From contig NZ_JH594598.1 of NCBI RefSeq assembly GCF_000243215.1, forward strand, positions 153,346-217,345: a stretch of DNA of 64,000 bases. Reading direction: 5' to 3'. The notes under the pieces are model-generated. The model was not told the DNA's origin. It made no database searches and saw only the letters and a program-made list of their open reading frames with translations. The position numbers were made by a program, and so were the translations under genes. This DNA comes from Odoribacter laneus YIT 12061. Its GTDB lineage: Bacteria; Bacteroidota; Bacteroidia; Bacteroidales; Marinifilaceae. Of this stretch, positions 17,151-27,071 are shown in pieces; position 1 is the first letter of the stretch, and each line of letters starts with the position of its first letter.

Positions 17151-18032
17151 ATGAAAGAAGCATTTATTAAATTACATATTTCCATTTTACTGGCAGGAAT
17201 TACCGGTTTATTTGGAAAATTGATCAGTCTCAATGAAGGACTATTGGTATGGTATCGAATGATGTTCGCCTCCCTTCTTTTTATATCCTTTCTTGCTCTG
17301 CAAAAAAGGTTAAAACTCCCCCCGCTGAAAGAAATTTTAAAAATAAGCGGTATCGGTTTACTTTTAGGACTACACTGGATATTTTTTTACGGGAGCATTA
17401 AAGCCTCCAATATATCTATAGGGGTAGTCTGTTTTTCACTTACCGGCTTTTTCACTGCTTTCTTAGAACCGCTCTTGAATCGTCATTCCGTTTCCTTTAA
17501 GGAAGTATTGTTCAGTTTATTGACATTAGCCGGAATTATCCTGATCTTTCATTTCGACACCCGATATCGTCTCGGAATCGGTTTAGGTATTATCTCCTCT
17601 GCTTTAGCCGCTCTATTCACCATCACCAACAAAAAAATAAGGGGACGGGAGGATGCCAATACGTTGTTATTATTCGAGATGGGAGGTGGCTTTATCGGCT
17701 TGAGTTTTATTTTACCGTTTTATCTCTATTATTTTCCTGTGCATACCATTTTTCCGGACAGATCCGATTTTATATATTTACTTTTCTTGGCTTCCTTCTG
17801 TACGATCGGGCTCTATCTTTTACAAATACAGGTATTGAACAGAATTTCCGCTTTTACAGTCAACCTCAGTTATAATCTGGAACCTCTTTACAGTATTTTA
17901 TTGGCAATGCTCTTTTTTCACGAAGCCCAGGAATTAAACACAAGTTTTTATCTAGGTTTAGGGTTGATTCTGCTTTCTGTACTTTTGCAGACCTATCACG
18001 TTCTGCACACCAATCGTTCCGGGGCACTATAA
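17151..18032 (+). CDS. DMT-superfamily (EamA) transporter
   Basis: The 293-residue protein is almost wholly hydrophobic with about ten membrane spans arranged as two EamA halves. The first half includes LLAGITGLFGKLISL and the LLGLHWIFFYGSIKASN motif, the second half begins IGLGIISSALAALFTITNKK and ends with NLEPLYSILLAML. Members of this inner-membrane family export amino acids or other metabolites; the substrate is not deducible. It converges with the FAD/Fe-S dehydrogenase gene on the opposite strand, with 52 bp between their ends. Start chosen at the first Met before the first span. Confidence 0.9.
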   Translation: MKEAFIKLHISILLAGITGLFGKLISLNEGLLVWYRMMFASLLFISFLALQKRLKLPPLKEILKISGIGLLLGLHWIFFYGSIKASNISIGVVCFSLTGFFTAFLEPLLNRHSVSFKEVLFSLLTLAGIILIFHFDTRYRLGIGLGIISSALAALFTITNKKIRGREDANTLLLFEMGGGFIGLSFILPFYLYYFPVHTIFPDRSDFIYLLFLASFCTIGLYLLQIQVLNRISAFTVNLSYNLEPLYSILLAMLFFHEAQELNTSFYLGLGLILLSVLLQTYHVLHTNRSGAL

Positions 18033-18084
18033 ACAATTTCCCGCATCCTTTTTCCAGGATATTTTCTATCATTAAAAGCTTCCC

Positions 18085-20883
18085 TTAAAAGATAGCGGTT
18101 TCGTCTACCAGATAGGCTATCGACTCATAAGGCTGCTTCATATGGTCCTGCATAACGATTTCACAGGTACGAGCTAAAGAGTAACAGCCATCAAATTTTT
18201 GAGAAGTAATTTCGTGACTTTCTTCCCGGGTAGCAGACTCCGAAAGTTCGGGGAAAATAAATCCCCTGTCGCCGGAAGCCCCGCAACATCCCCAATTTTC
18301 CGGTAACACGACGTCTTTAGCACATTGATGGGCAATTTCCAGCATAGCCGGTACCAATTCCATAATCCGGCAAGCACAAGTCGGGTGTAAAAGGATTCTG
18401 TTTTTGGGACGTATCTGTTCGGCTTTCGGTAAGATATAATCTTTCAACCATTCGGTAATATCCAGTATTTTCAACTTTTGGTATTTCTCAAAATTTCCAG
18501 GTGTCAGTATTTTTTCTCCGGTCTCATATAAGAGCGTATGAGTACAGGAAGTAGTGTCGCAAAAAACAGGGATCCGTCCCTGATCTGTCCATTTGTAAAA
18601 AGATTCAATTGTACAGTTTGCCATCCATTTTTGTCCTTCCGGATTCCCTTTATGTCCCCAGATCTGCGAACAACACAGGCCCTGGACTTTTTCCGGCAGT
18701 CGGACTTTTATACCGGCCTTATCGGCAAGTCTCAGAATAACGGATATTAAATCTTCTTTTTTCAAGGTAGAAGCTCCGAATATACGGGTGACGCAGGAAG
18801 GGAAATAAATAAAATCCGGTTCGGCTTCTTCCCGGAAAGATAATTTCCGGGGCATAGGAAAATGTTCTGACCAATGGGGAAATTGCTGAATAAGTTTATG
18901 CAAAAAGTCGGTAGCCCAAATGAAAGGATAGGGAGACAATACCTTCTCCGTACCGACGGCCAATTTTAAAGCTCCCCGTATTTCTTTTTCCGTAGCTTCG
19001 AAATGTTCCGCTGCATACAGCATTATTTTAGTCTCTTCTTTTCCGGCTTTCTTTACCCTCAGCGCATCCGTTACAATCCCTGTATTGATTCCCATAGGGC
19101 AAGGCAGCTGGCACATTCCGTCCACGGCACAAGTCTTCTCTCCGATATAATCGTATTGTTTTTCCAGTTCCTTATCTCCTTCCCGCTTGATAATCCGACG
19201 GGCTTGTAAACGCTGCCGCGGAGTAAGAGTGACATTTCTGGAAGGGCAAACATGTTCACAGTATCCACATTCAATACAAGTATCTGCTTTTTCGTAATCA
19301 AAATCTGCCCCGAAAAGTGTCATCTCTTTTAAGGGATGCAAATGGGCTTCCGGATCGGAATTTATAATTACCCCTTTGTTCAAAATTCCTTGGGGGTCAG
19401 CCAGTTTTTTCAATCGTTGCATCATCCCATATATTTCGCTTCCCCATTCCCTTTCCACAAAAGGCGCAACGGCACGGCCGGTTCCATGTTCTCCCTTGAG
19501 CGAACCGTTTAATGATAACACCAGCTCCACCATCCCCTCCATAAAATAAGCAAAATTTCCCACTTCTTTCCGATCCCGCATCCCGGAAGTAATCAGGGGA
19601 TGCAAATTTCCATCGCGGGCATGCCCGAATACGGCCCCTTCGTAACCGTATTTCCGAAACAATTGTTGTAATCCGTCTACCAATAAATCCAAACGATCGA
19701 CAGGAGCAGCCACATCTTCCAGAATAACAGCATCTCCCGGAATGCGAGCACCTGCTACACATGGAAATATCCCATCCCGAATTTCCCATAAACGCTCCCG
19801 CTCTGCCACCGTATGGGTAAAATCTTTCATTTGTACCATTCCTTTCAACCGGCGAAGAGCCGGATTCAATTCTGCGATTTTACCCCGCATTTCTTCTGAA
19901 CCGGAAGCCCCATAGTCGATTAAAAGAGCTGTTGTGCCGCTCGGGAAATCCATTTTTCCAGGCCCCAGGCTTGCCAGAGAAGCATAATCCATCATCTCGA
20001 CGGCTACGGCTCCACTATCCCCGATAAGCGGGGCTGCCGCCGCCGCCAAGGTCGCGTTTTCAAAATACAACATAGCCGAGCTGTATACCGGTAATAAAGG
20101 CAACGTATTCAATTCTGCAGAAATAATAAACCCCAAAGTACCTTCGGCTCCAATCAGCAGATGGGCAAAAATATCCATAGGGTGTTCGAAATCGACAAAA
20201 GCATTGACACTATAGCCTGTTACATTCTTAATTTTGTATTTTTCCACAATACGATTCCGGAGGACTTCTTTATTTAATATTTCCCTCCGGATTTCTGTCA
20301 ATCCCTGACAAAGTTCCCGTTCCGTTTCTTCAAATCTCGTCCGGTCCTCTACCGACCCGCTATTATACCAATGTCCGTTTGCCAGCATAAATTCAATAGA
20401 ATTCAAGGTATGATAAGCGTTATAACGCGTGCCCGTCTGCATCCCGCTGCTGTTATTCGACAGGATTCCTCCCATCATGGCGGCAACGGCAGAAGCCGGA
20501 TCCGGCCCTATTTTCGTCTGATAAGTACGTAACAACTTATTTACCTGAGCAGCCGTCAATCCCGGTTCAAACCAAATCTTCTTTCCGTTTTCCCTTACTT
20601 CGTTTCTTTTCCAAGCCGTACGTAATTCACAGATAATTCCGTCATTCACGGTTTGCCCGGAAAGAGAAGTTCCCCCCGTCCGGAAGGTTATACCCACTTG
20701 ATGAGAACGGGCAATTGCTAACAATTGCTGTACCTCTGCAGCATTCTCCGGACGTACAATCACTTCCGGCTTTATGTTGAAATAGGAACCATCCCTGGAG
20801 TAGATCTCCCGATATAAATCGGATGTCAGTATCTGGTTTTTCTCAAATACTTTCGACAGATCTTGTATCAACCGCTCTTTCAT
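18085..20883 (-). CDS. FAD-linked oxidase / Fe-S fusion (D-lactate or glycolate dehydrogenase-like)
   Basis: The 932-residue protein has, in order, a PCMH FAD-binding domain (about 38-260; GITFRTGGTSLSGQ), an FAD-linked oxidase C-terminal domain (about 270-520; GHARDGNLHPL), two 4Fe-4S clusters (CIECGYCEHVCP at about 535 and CAVDGMCQLPCP at about 587), and a CCG/heterodisulfide-reductase-like domain (CVTRIFG near 696, GLCCSQIWGH near 735, HPTCACR near 837, WGCCGASGDRGF near 864). This single-chain layout is found in Dld/YdiJ-like 2-hydroxyacid dehydrogenases that feed electrons to the quinone pool. D-lactate is the most likely substrate but is not proven. Monocistronic. There is no signal peptide, so it is cytosolic and probably membrane-associated. 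Confidence 0.88.
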   Translation of the reverse strand: MKERLIQDLSKVFEKNQILTSDLYREIYSRDGSYFNIKPEVIVRPENAAEVQQLLAIARSHQVGITFRTGGTSLSGQTVNDGIICELRTAWKRNEVRENGKKIWFEPGLTAAQVNKLLRTYQTKIGPDPASAVAAMMGGILSNNSSGMQTGTRYNAYHTLNSIEFMLANGHWYNSGSVEDRTRFEETERELCQGLTEIRREILNKEVLRNRIVEKYKIKNVTGYSVNAFVDFEHPMDIFAHLLIGAEGTLGFIISAELNTLPLLPVYSSAMLYFENATLAAAAAPLIGDSGAVAVEMMDYASLASLGPGKMDFPSGTTALLIDYGASGSEEMRGKIAELNPALRRLKGMVQMKDFTHTVAERERLWEIRDGIFPCVAGARIPGDAVILEDVAAPVDRLDLLVDGLQQLFRKYGYEGAVFGHARDGNLHPLITSGMRDRKEVGNFAYFMEGMVELVLSLNGSLKGEHGTGRAVAPFVEREWGSEIYGMMQRLKKLADPQGILNKGVIINSDPEAHLHPLKEMTLFGADFDYEKADTCIECGYCEHVCPSRNVTLTPRQRLQARRIIKREGDKELEKQYDYIGEKTCAVDGMCQLPCPMGINTGIVTDALRVKKAGKEETKIMLYAAEHFEATEKEIRGALKLAVGTEKVLSPYPFIWATDFLHKLIQQFPHWSEHFPMPRKLSFREEAEPDFIYFPSCVTRIFGASTLKKEDLISVILRLADKAGIKVRLPEKVQGLCCSQIWGHKGNPEGQKWMANCTIESFYKWTDQGRIPVFCDTTSCTHTLLYETGEKILTPGNFEKYQKLKILDITEWLKDYILPKAEQIRPKNRILLHPTCACRIMELVPAMLEIAHQCAKDVVLPENWGCCGASGDRGFIFPELSESATREESHEITSQKFDGCYSLARTCEIVMQDHMKQPYESIAYLVDETAIF

Positions 20884-21006
20884 AATTTTCCTTGTTAAAG
20901 CCTCTCTAAAAATTTCAGTCTATCTTTTGCCTAAAGGTTAAACAACAAGCCTATTAATTTTGTTTCGAAAAGGATTTAAAAAGTTATGTCTTCTTCTTTT
21001 TAAAGT

Positions 21007-21041
21007 AAAAAGACCGTCAAAAGTAATTTCTGACGGTCTTT
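21007..21041 (-). terminator. Terminator of the BACON lipoprotein operon
   Basis: AAAGACCGTCA and TGACGGTCTTT form an 11-bp stem with an 11-base loop, followed on the minus strand by TTTTTACTTTAAA. It lies 23 bases after the stop of the gene at 21064. Confidence 0.85.
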
Positions 21042-21063
21042 ACAGGTCTCTATTTCTAAAAAT

Positions 21064-22515
21064 TTATTCTTTTACACAACGTACATTACATCCGTAGGCA
21101 TGTCCTGCCCGGAATATGGCGGCGCGCCCTGATGCCAGATAGAGATTCCGGCTGTAAACGTCATCGGGTACCATTGTCGTCGTCCAATAATAAGCGCGCG
21201 TGCCCGTATCATTGATTCCGTCGAAAATAAAAATCATACCCGAGAACGGAAAGAAATCGCCATTTCCTCCGGTCCAATAGCGGCCGAAAGATTCGGCTTT
21301 GCCCCAATTAGCAGCATATTCGGTTTCCGTTTGGTTGAGATCGCCGAAGGCTTGAGCCGGAGGCACTCTATACCCTACAGGACAAGGATCAAAAATACTT
21401 TTCCGTCTACCTTCGGCATTTTCATCCTTACCCCAGAGATCGTTATTGCACGCCAAACTATTTTTAATAGCCATATACCAGGAATAAACCCCCGAAGTAT
21501 ACGAGCCGAAAAAGGTCATAGGATGTTGAATCGAATGAGGGATATTGCCCGGCGCAGTAGACACAGGAAGAGGGGCTTGCCCTTCAACTATCCATTTTCC
21601 ACTACCATCCCCTACCTGACGGTTCGCTTCATTCTGTTTCGATGCGTAAGAAGAACCGGAAGGCAGGAAAGGATCTTTCCGGCCCCATTGGTACAACAAT
21701 CCCCGGTTATTGACATCCCCCGGTGTATTATTCAACGCTCCCAGGTTACGATCCATAAATTCATAACCATTGGCCGCCGAAGCCTCTATGGGTTCGTTGC
21801 AAACCCAGATATGCCAACTCCAGAGGATATTGCCCGCGCCATCTTTAAGAGCAATGACAGCATTCCCCTGATAGGTACCAGTTGAAAAATAGATATTCCC
21901 ATTGTCATAATAGGGGATATCCTGAATCACATTGGCACAAGACGAGCGATTGAACTCAAAAGTACTTTCCCACAACAGGTCGGCATAAGCAGCTTTCAAC
22001 GTATCGATTTGTAAACCGCAGGTTTCAATATAACCTGAAGTGCCGTCTCCCAACTCATTACCATTGCCCTTGACTGTTGCATCAAATCGATAAGTGTTAC
22101 CTGTCGATACGATATAACAATTGGCCGTACCGTCAGCCGAAAGGTTTTGCGCATTATAAGGAGCCTGAGCGAGAAGGATATGTTCCTCCACGGCATTCCC
22201 TTCTTGTTGTGCGACAACAGTAAGCGTAGCCGTGAGTATCTCAGAAACAGCGTTCGCCTCTGCCCGAATAATGAGTACATCTCCCTCCCGGGTCACCGTT
22301 GCCCAGGAGCCGGTTGTCTCATACGTCCAATCTTCCGTATTGGACAGGACGATGATCTCTTTTCGACCGCCATCGGGACCAAATATCACCTTTACAGAAG
22401 ATACCGATAGTGCCGGCGCCATCACAGGACCTTCTCCATATATGTCTTTGTTCTCGGTGCAAGCTGTCATTGCAAATAACAGCAAAACCAAAACCGAATA
22501 AATTATCTTTTTCAT
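21064..22515 (-). CDS. BACON/FISUMP-domain lipoprotein
   Basis: The 483-residue protein has a lipoprotein signal ending AMTAC, with ENKD after the Cys. A BACON-like domain spans about 35-120 (PDGGRKEIIVLSNTEDWTYE). The C-terminal two-thirds match the Fibrobacter-succinogenes-major-paralogous (FISUMP) pattern: EFMDRNLGALNN, LLYQWGRKDPF, DPCPVGYRVPP, YYWTTTMV and the terminal NVRCVKE. Such domains occur in secreted or surface proteins of gut Bacteroidetes; binding of carbohydrate or host polymers is suspected but unproven. It is the last gene of a three-gene operon, 31 bp after the gene before it, and is closed by the hairpin at 21007-21041. Confidence 0.85.
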   Translation of the reverse strand: MKKIIYSVLVLLLFAMTACTENKDIYGEGPVMAPALSVSSVKVIFGPDGGRKEIIVLSNTEDWTYETTGSWATVTREGDVLIIRAEANAVSEILTATLTVVAQQEGNAVEEHILLAQAPYNAQNLSADGTANCYIVSTGNTYRFDATVKGNGNELGDGTSGYIETCGLQIDTLKAAYADLLWESTFEFNRSSCANVIQDIPYYDNGNIYFSTGTYQGNAVIALKDGAGNILWSWHIWVCNEPIEASAANGYEFMDRNLGALNNTPGDVNNRGLLYQWGRKDPFLPSGSSYASKQNEANRQVGDGSGKWIVEGQAPLPVSTAPGNIPHSIQHPMTFFGSYTSGVYSWYMAIKNSLACNNDLWGKDENAEGRRKSIFDPCPVGYRVPPAQAFGDLNQTETEYAANWGKAESFGRYWTGGNGDFFPFSGMIFIFDGINDTGTRAYYWTTTMVPDDVYSRNLYLASGRAAIFRAGHAYGCNVRCVKE

Positions 22516-22546
22516 TTTCGAATTGTTTTAAATCGTCGTTTTTAGT

Positions 22547-25192
22547 TTATTTCCATGCCGTAGGTATAGCCTCATAATCGGTCAGGCCCGTACAACCGTT
22601 GAAACACTTCGTCCGGGAAGTAATAGCCTTTGTAAAACCATTCGTTGTCGTCCGTTCATAGAGATGTATTTTCACCCCCTCCACAAGCGTATAAGGCGAT
22701 TCACCAGTCAGGCCTGAACAACCGGCAAAAAGGAAATTTACCGCCGTAATGCCTTTTGAGGCATCAAACAGGCTGACAGGTATGCTTTTAAGAGCCGTAC
22801 AATTCTGAAAGGTATAAGCGTAAGTCGTCACCTGTTCAAAAGCATCGAACAGTCCTTCCGGTACACTTTCAAGAGCCTCACACCCCTGGAACATATAGGT
22901 AGCCGTTTTCACTCCTGTACAGCCGGAGAAAAGATCGGCCGGAACAGCCGCCAGCTGAGTACAACCGTCGAAAACATTAGCAAATGTCGTCACTCGATTT
23001 TTGTCTGCAAACAGTCCCGAGGGAACATTTTTCAGAGCCGTACAATTCTGAAAAGTCTTCTCAAAAGTCGTCGCATCAGCCGTTGCAAAGAGTTCTGCCG
23101 GAATATCCGTCAAGGCCACGCAATTGTTGAATGTCTTGAGGAAACTGACCGAGCCGGTTCCATTACTTGCATGAGCAAAGAGATCGGCGGGAATCGTCTC
23201 CAAAGCACTACAATCGGCAAACGCACTTCCATAAGTCGAACATTTCGTAAAGTTTGCAAACAAAGCGTTCGGAATCCGCTTTAAAACAGAGCAGCCTTGA
23301 AACGCATAATCGAAACGAGAACATTCGACAAGCGGATCAAAAAGGTGAGCCGGAATAGTTTCCAATTTAGGACATAAAGCAAAAATATACCCCATATTTG
23401 TACACTTTGTGGTTTTCTGGAACAATCCCTCTGGAATGGACGTAATTTCCAATCCGCGGAAGGCCCCGTTGAGTGTCGTAATTTCAGGGCAGTTATCCAA
23501 AAGACCGGCGGGAATAGCCGTCAATTTAGTATTGGAGAACAAACTACTGGCCGTCACTAATTTTGTCTGGTTTTTAAACAAATTTGCCGGAAGCGTCACG
23601 AGAGAGGTGGAAGAAAATACGGAATTAAATGAGATGACCTCGGGACAGTTATCAAATAATCCGGCGGGAATAGCCGTAATACCTGCAGCCTGGTAAAAGG
23701 TCGAAGCAAAGGAGGTCGCCAGCCTGCAATTATCAAATAATCCGGCAGGGATTTCCAGTATCGATTTATTAGCAGAGAATGTATAATCGAAATTCATGGC
23801 TTGTGAAGCAGAAACAAACAGTCCGGCAGGAATCGATTCCAGATCACAGTTGCGGAAGGCTCCGGAAAAGGTAGTCACTTGTGCAAACGAATTATCGGTA
23901 TCCGCAGGAATCCGCCTGAGGGCTGCACAATTGTAAAATGCATTGTTGAGACTAGTCAGTCCGGTCGTCCCCCACTGGCGTACCTCCGTAATGTATTTAC
24001 GGATTGCAGCTGTGATGGGAGAAGTCGAAGAGGGGAAAGTCAAAGCCGTCACTTTGCCTTTCACCGTAACAATATATTCCCCGGCAAATTCATACGTATG
24101 AGAAGGATTCACTGTGGTAACTTCTTCAACATTCGTATCCCCCCAGTAAACCGTACAGTTAATATTACCGGCCAATGGCAGATAAGCTTTCGCTCCGTCT
24201 GTTGCCACATTGAGCACAAATACCATAGCCGTAGGGTCATGACCAAGCTGAGTCACGGCAATAGGATAGGTCGTGAGGTTTTCCTTCCCGTCTCCAGCTG
24301 TAATAACAATTGCAGCTTCCCGGTTTACCAGCTCGTCATAGTCTGAAGCCTTGACCTGAAGCAAGTCGCCCTCGCGGGTAATAGTAAGCCAATCGGCAGT
24401 ACAATTATAACTCCATTCGTAATTCGATACGACAGTTACCTGATTTTGTCCTCCTGTATTCATAAAAGAGAGGGCCGGAGGATCCACAGCAATGTTGGCG
24501 GCTGGCTGTTGGGCGACATCAATAGTACTGGAAACGGTATGCTCTCCGGAACCTGCCGTCAACGTAATGGTGATAGACCGTTCTTCGAAAGCAGCATTCT
24601 CTTCAGCCGTTATAAGGAGTTTATCGTTATCTTGTTTTTCGACCAGCAACCAAGCGCAGGGGCAGTCAAACGACCACTCATCGGTACCACAATCGATCAC
24701 AAATTCCGCGATAGTATTGCCACGAGCCGGCAAAAGGGCCGTATCGGGCACAGAGCCAATTTCCAACGAACCAAAAGCATTTTGAGCAATGCTGACCGTA
24801 GCCGTAGCCGCTAGGGCATCCTTCTCTCCTCCAGCTCGTAAAGTAATCACAGCACGACGCGCTTCCCGTTCTGTATTGGCTTCGGCAATAATATGCAATT
24901 CGTCCAACGCGTTCTTTTCAAACGTTAACCAAGTAGCTTCATCTGTCTCATACGCCCAACTTTCCTGGTTAGTACTGACGTTTAAAACCAGCTCACCACC
25001 ACGACTTCTGAAGGTCGCACTACCCGTATGCTCGTCCTCCGATACATAAATTTTATTCTTCGACGAAATCAGCAGGGTCGCCGCATCCTCCGGAGCTTGA
25101 GGACCTTCGGGATAAGTATACGTCACAGTATGCTTCTCACAGGAACAGAGTGCTATACAGCACATCAGCAGAGAAAAAACAGTATATTTCAT
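22547..25192 (-). CDS. BACON and DUF285/BspA-like repeat lipoprotein
   Basis: The 881-residue protein has a lipoprotein signal ending ALCSC. Three BACON-type domains fill about 35-320 (YISEDEHT-like strands, NQESWAYET, TDEWSFDC, NYEWSYNC). A PKD-like strand region comes next (YWGDTNVEEV, HTYEFAGEYIVTV). From about 400 to 870 there are about 18 repeats of roughly 25 residues built on IPAGLFDNC, F..TF..C and L..IP, the DUF285/BspA-like leucine-rich type. It is probably a surface adhesin. The middle gene of the operon, it begins 33 bp after the gene at 25226 ends. The repeats are conserved enough at DNA level to allow slippage. Confidence 0.82.
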   Translation of the reverse strand: MKYTVFSLLMCCIALCSCEKHTVTYTYPEGPQAPEDAATLLISSKNKIYVSEDEHTGSATFRSRGGELVLNVSTNQESWAYETDEATWLTFEKNALDELHIIAEANTEREARRAVITLRAGGEKDALAATATVSIAQNAFGSLEIGSVPDTALLPARGNTIAEFVIDCGTDEWSFDCPCAWLLVEKQDNDKLLITAEENAAFEERSITITLTAGSGEHTVSSTIDVAQQPAANIAVDPPALSFMNTGGQNQVTVVSNYEWSYNCTADWLTITREGDLLQVKASDYDELVNREAAIVITAGDGKENLTTYPIAVTQLGHDPTAMVFVLNVATDGAKAYLPLAGNINCTVYWGDTNVEEVTTVNPSHTYEFAGEYIVTVKGKVTALTFPSSTSPITAAIRKYITEVRQWGTTGLTSLNNAFYNCAALRRIPADTDNSFAQVTTFSGAFRNCDLESIPAGLFVSASQAMNFDYTFSANKSILEIPAGLFDNCRLATSFASTFYQAAGITAIPAGLFDNCPEVISFNSVFSSTSLVTLPANLFKNQTKLVTASSLFSNTKLTAIPAGLLDNCPEITTLNGAFRGLEITSIPEGLFQKTTKCTNMGYIFALCPKLETIPAHLFDPLVECSRFDYAFQGCSVLKRIPNALFANFTKCSTYGSAFADCSALETIPADLFAHASNGTGSVSFLKTFNNCVALTDIPAELFATADATTFEKTFQNCTALKNVPSGLFADKNRVTTFANVFDGCTQLAAVPADLFSGCTGVKTATYMFQGCEALESVPEGLFDAFEQVTTYAYTFQNCTALKSIPVSLFDASKGITAVNFLFAGCSGLTGESPYTLVEGVKIHLYERTTTNGFTKAITSRTKCFNGCTGLTDYEAIPTAWK

Positions 25193-25225
25193 AAAGTATT
25201 TAGTATTTTACAGTTAATGACTCCG

Positions 25226-26386
25226 TTATTCACGTATTTCGAAAGTCGCATTCCCCCTTTTACGGCTGTTATTACTCCCCGTAGCCGGAATGATTTGTTC
25301 GTATTCAATAGCCGATACAGAACGTTGATCAGCATTCTTTTCCAATACAGAGCCTTCGATAACGGCATAGCAAAGATTATTGAAAAGCGTATAAACCTGC
25401 CCGTTGTATCCGACAATTCCGACATAAGGATATTGATCACTTACGGAACTTTTGACAAGAAGCTTACCGGCATCGGGCACAAGCGTCAACGCCCCTTCAA
25501 ACGTCAGATTTCTCGAGTTTACATCTACCCCGCATAAATAAAACATATAGGAATCATTGTAGCCGACGCTCCAGCCGAGTGGAATCGTCACTTCACCCGT
25601 CTCCGGACTGTAAGTGACATACAGACCGATTCCATTGAGAAATAAGTCCCATAATTTATATTGTTGGTTGTATATATAAGCCTCAAGCCGACACGAAGTA
25701 TTTATACCACCACCCAATATCTCATTTCCGTAAAACCATGCCGGAGCACTCCAGTTCCATGAACCCTCCAGCGCATAAAAACCATTTTCAGAACGGGTTT
25801 GTTGAGTCAACTCAATCTGCCGTGTAGCATAACCAGCAGTCACAGTCAATACGGTCCGCTGTTGCTGGGATCCTTCATTTCGCGGTACTGTCACCGTAAA
25901 ACGATTGGCCTCCTTCTGCTTATCCACCGTGAACCAAACATTGTCGGCCACAACTTCCCAATCCATATCGGCCATTACCGTGACCGTAAATTCGTCCCCC
26001 TCGGAATCCAACAGACAACCCTCCTCATCGTAGAAAAGCTTAAGTGACGATTCTGTATCCCAACCTTCCTGTTTAACCTGTATTGTTTCGCTTACCGTAG
26101 AAGTTGCAACAAAAATTTCCGCAGCCCGAACGGAATCTTCTACATTAGGTCCCGCTTTAATTATCAAACAATTCTCATCCGGTATGCACTCTATCCATTC
26201 GGCCGTCGTCGTTGCTTTCCACTGCGACGATGAAGTAATAGCGATGGTGGTACGCCCACCGTTTGAAGCCATAGCGACACGATTGCTGGAAAGAAGCAAT
26301 GTGTCTACCATAATCGACTCTTCTGTTTCTTTGCACCCGATACAGATCAGCAGCGAGAACAATAACATTGGATAAAAACATTTCAT
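25226..26386 (-). CDS. BACON-domain lipoprotein with C-terminal beta domain
   Basis: The 386-residue protein begins MKCFYPMLLFSLLICIGC, a lipoprotein signal. Two BACON domains follow at about 30-110 (NGGRTTIAITSSSQWKA) and 120-200 (GDEFTVTVMADMDWEV). The last 180 residues (GFYALEGSWNWSAPAWFYG, IGLYVTYSPETGEV) form an all-beta region with no firm family match, perhaps a DUF4989-like or lipocalin-like binding module. It is the first gene of the three-gene operon and has an exact consensus promoter 29 bases upstream. Confidence 0.82.
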   Translation of the reverse strand: MKCFYPMLLFSLLICIGCKETEESIMVDTLLLSSNRVAMASNGGRTTIAITSSSQWKATTTAEWIECIPDENCLIIKAGPNVEDSVRAAEIFVATSTVSETIQVKQEGWDTESSLKLFYDEEGCLLDSEGDEFTVTVMADMDWEVVADNVWFTVDKQKEANRFTVTVPRNEGSQQQRTVLTVTAGYATRQIELTQQTRSENGFYALEGSWNWSAPAWFYGNEILGGGINTSCRLEAYIYNQQYKLWDLFLNGIGLYVTYSPETGEVTIPLGWSVGYNDSYMFYLCGVDVNSRNLTFEGALTLVPDAGKLLVKSSVSDQYPYVGIVGYNGQVYTLFNNLCYAVIEGSVLEKNADQRSVSAIEYEQIIPATGSNNSRKRGNATFEIRE

Positions 26387-26414
26387 ATTTTTAATATTAT
26401 TTTTAAAATTGAAA

Positions 26415-26445
26415 CAAAATTAACGTTCCATTATAATATTGCAAA
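26415..26445 (-). promoter_or_regulatory. Exact Bacteroidota promoter of the BACON operon
   Basis: On the minus strand TTTG (26445-26442) is followed after 19 bases by TAATTTTG (26422-26415), an exact match to TTTG-N19-TAnnTTTG. Transcription would begin near 26408, leaving a 5' leader of about 20 bases before the start at 26386. Confidence 0.85.
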
Positions 26446-26728
26446 TAATTTTTAAAAAATAATCTTTAATAATATTAAAATACAGCAGAGGAAGAGGTGG
26501 AAAATCCGATTTCCCCTCCTACACCTACATAAGGCTAGAAGGCAAATTTTTAACTATAGAAATACGAAAAGCCCATACAAAAGGGAGGTTGTGAACTCTT
26601 GAAGAAATATACGGAAAGTACTATTGAAAGAGAGAGTTTATAAAAATAGAAACGTCCGGAAAACCGGACGAATAACGAACGAAAACTTTAGTATGCGAAC
26701 TGAACTGAGGAGTAGCTGACAACATTCC

Positions 26729-26752
26729 GTGACAAAAGAACCGTCCTCTGTC
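26729..26752. repeat. Palindromic element related to the hairpin at 16283
   Basis: GTGACAAAAGAACCGTCC, followed by TCTGTC, forms an imperfect GACA...TGTC palindrome. Its reverse complement shares 18 bases with 16299-16316. It lies just after the DUF3467 gene (minus strand) and may serve as its terminator. The rest of 26446-26728 holds no gene I can support. Confidence 0.5.
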
Positions 26753-26756
26753 GGAT

Positions 26757-27071
26757 TCAGGCTTGCCCGTGAGGCTCCAGATCCAAGGGGAATACCGGAG
26801 GATTCTGGGGTTCTTCCGGAAGGGTAATTTTCCGATAGGTCTGTTCGTATTTTCGGATATTATCCTGCAATGCCCACAGGAGGCGTTTGGCATGTTCAGG
26901 CGACATGATGATACGACTTTTCACTTCTGCTTTTGGTACACCGGGCACTACCCGCACAAAATCCAGGATAAATTCAGAACTGGAATGAGTGATAATCGCC
27001 AGGTTGGCATAAATTCCCTGAGCAATATCGTGACTCAATTCTATATCTATTTGTTGTTTATTTTCTTCCAT
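26757..27071 (-). CDS. DUF3467 protein
   Basis: The 104-residue protein matches the small DUF3467 family: IDIELSHDIAQGIYANLAIITHSSSEFILDF in pieces, then RVVPGVPKAEVKSRIIMSP and HAKRLLWALQDNIRKYE. The family is conserved in Bacteroidota, often directly downstream of rpoC, and its function is unknown. It is cytosolic. It has a promoter of its own in the gap after rpoC (27242-27272) because a strong terminator ends rpoC before it. Confidence 0.9.
   Translation of the reverse strand: MEENKQQIDIELSHDIAQGIYANLAIITHSSSEFILDFVRVVPGVPKAEVKSRIIMSPEHAKRLLWALQDNIRKYEQTYRKITLPEEPQNPPVFPLDLEPHGQA

Noticed and set aside
21331-21885. 184-codon frame opposite the FISUMP lipoprotein
   Set aside because: Antisense shadow; the sense strand has clear FISUMP motifs.
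23879-24346. 155-codon frame opposite the BACON/BspA gene
   Set aside because: Antisense shadow of a repeat-rich gene.
22547-25192. Regular repeats as a possible CRISPR array
   Set aside because: The repeats are about 75 bases, in frame, and encode BspA-like protein repeats; there are no spacers of unrelated sequence.
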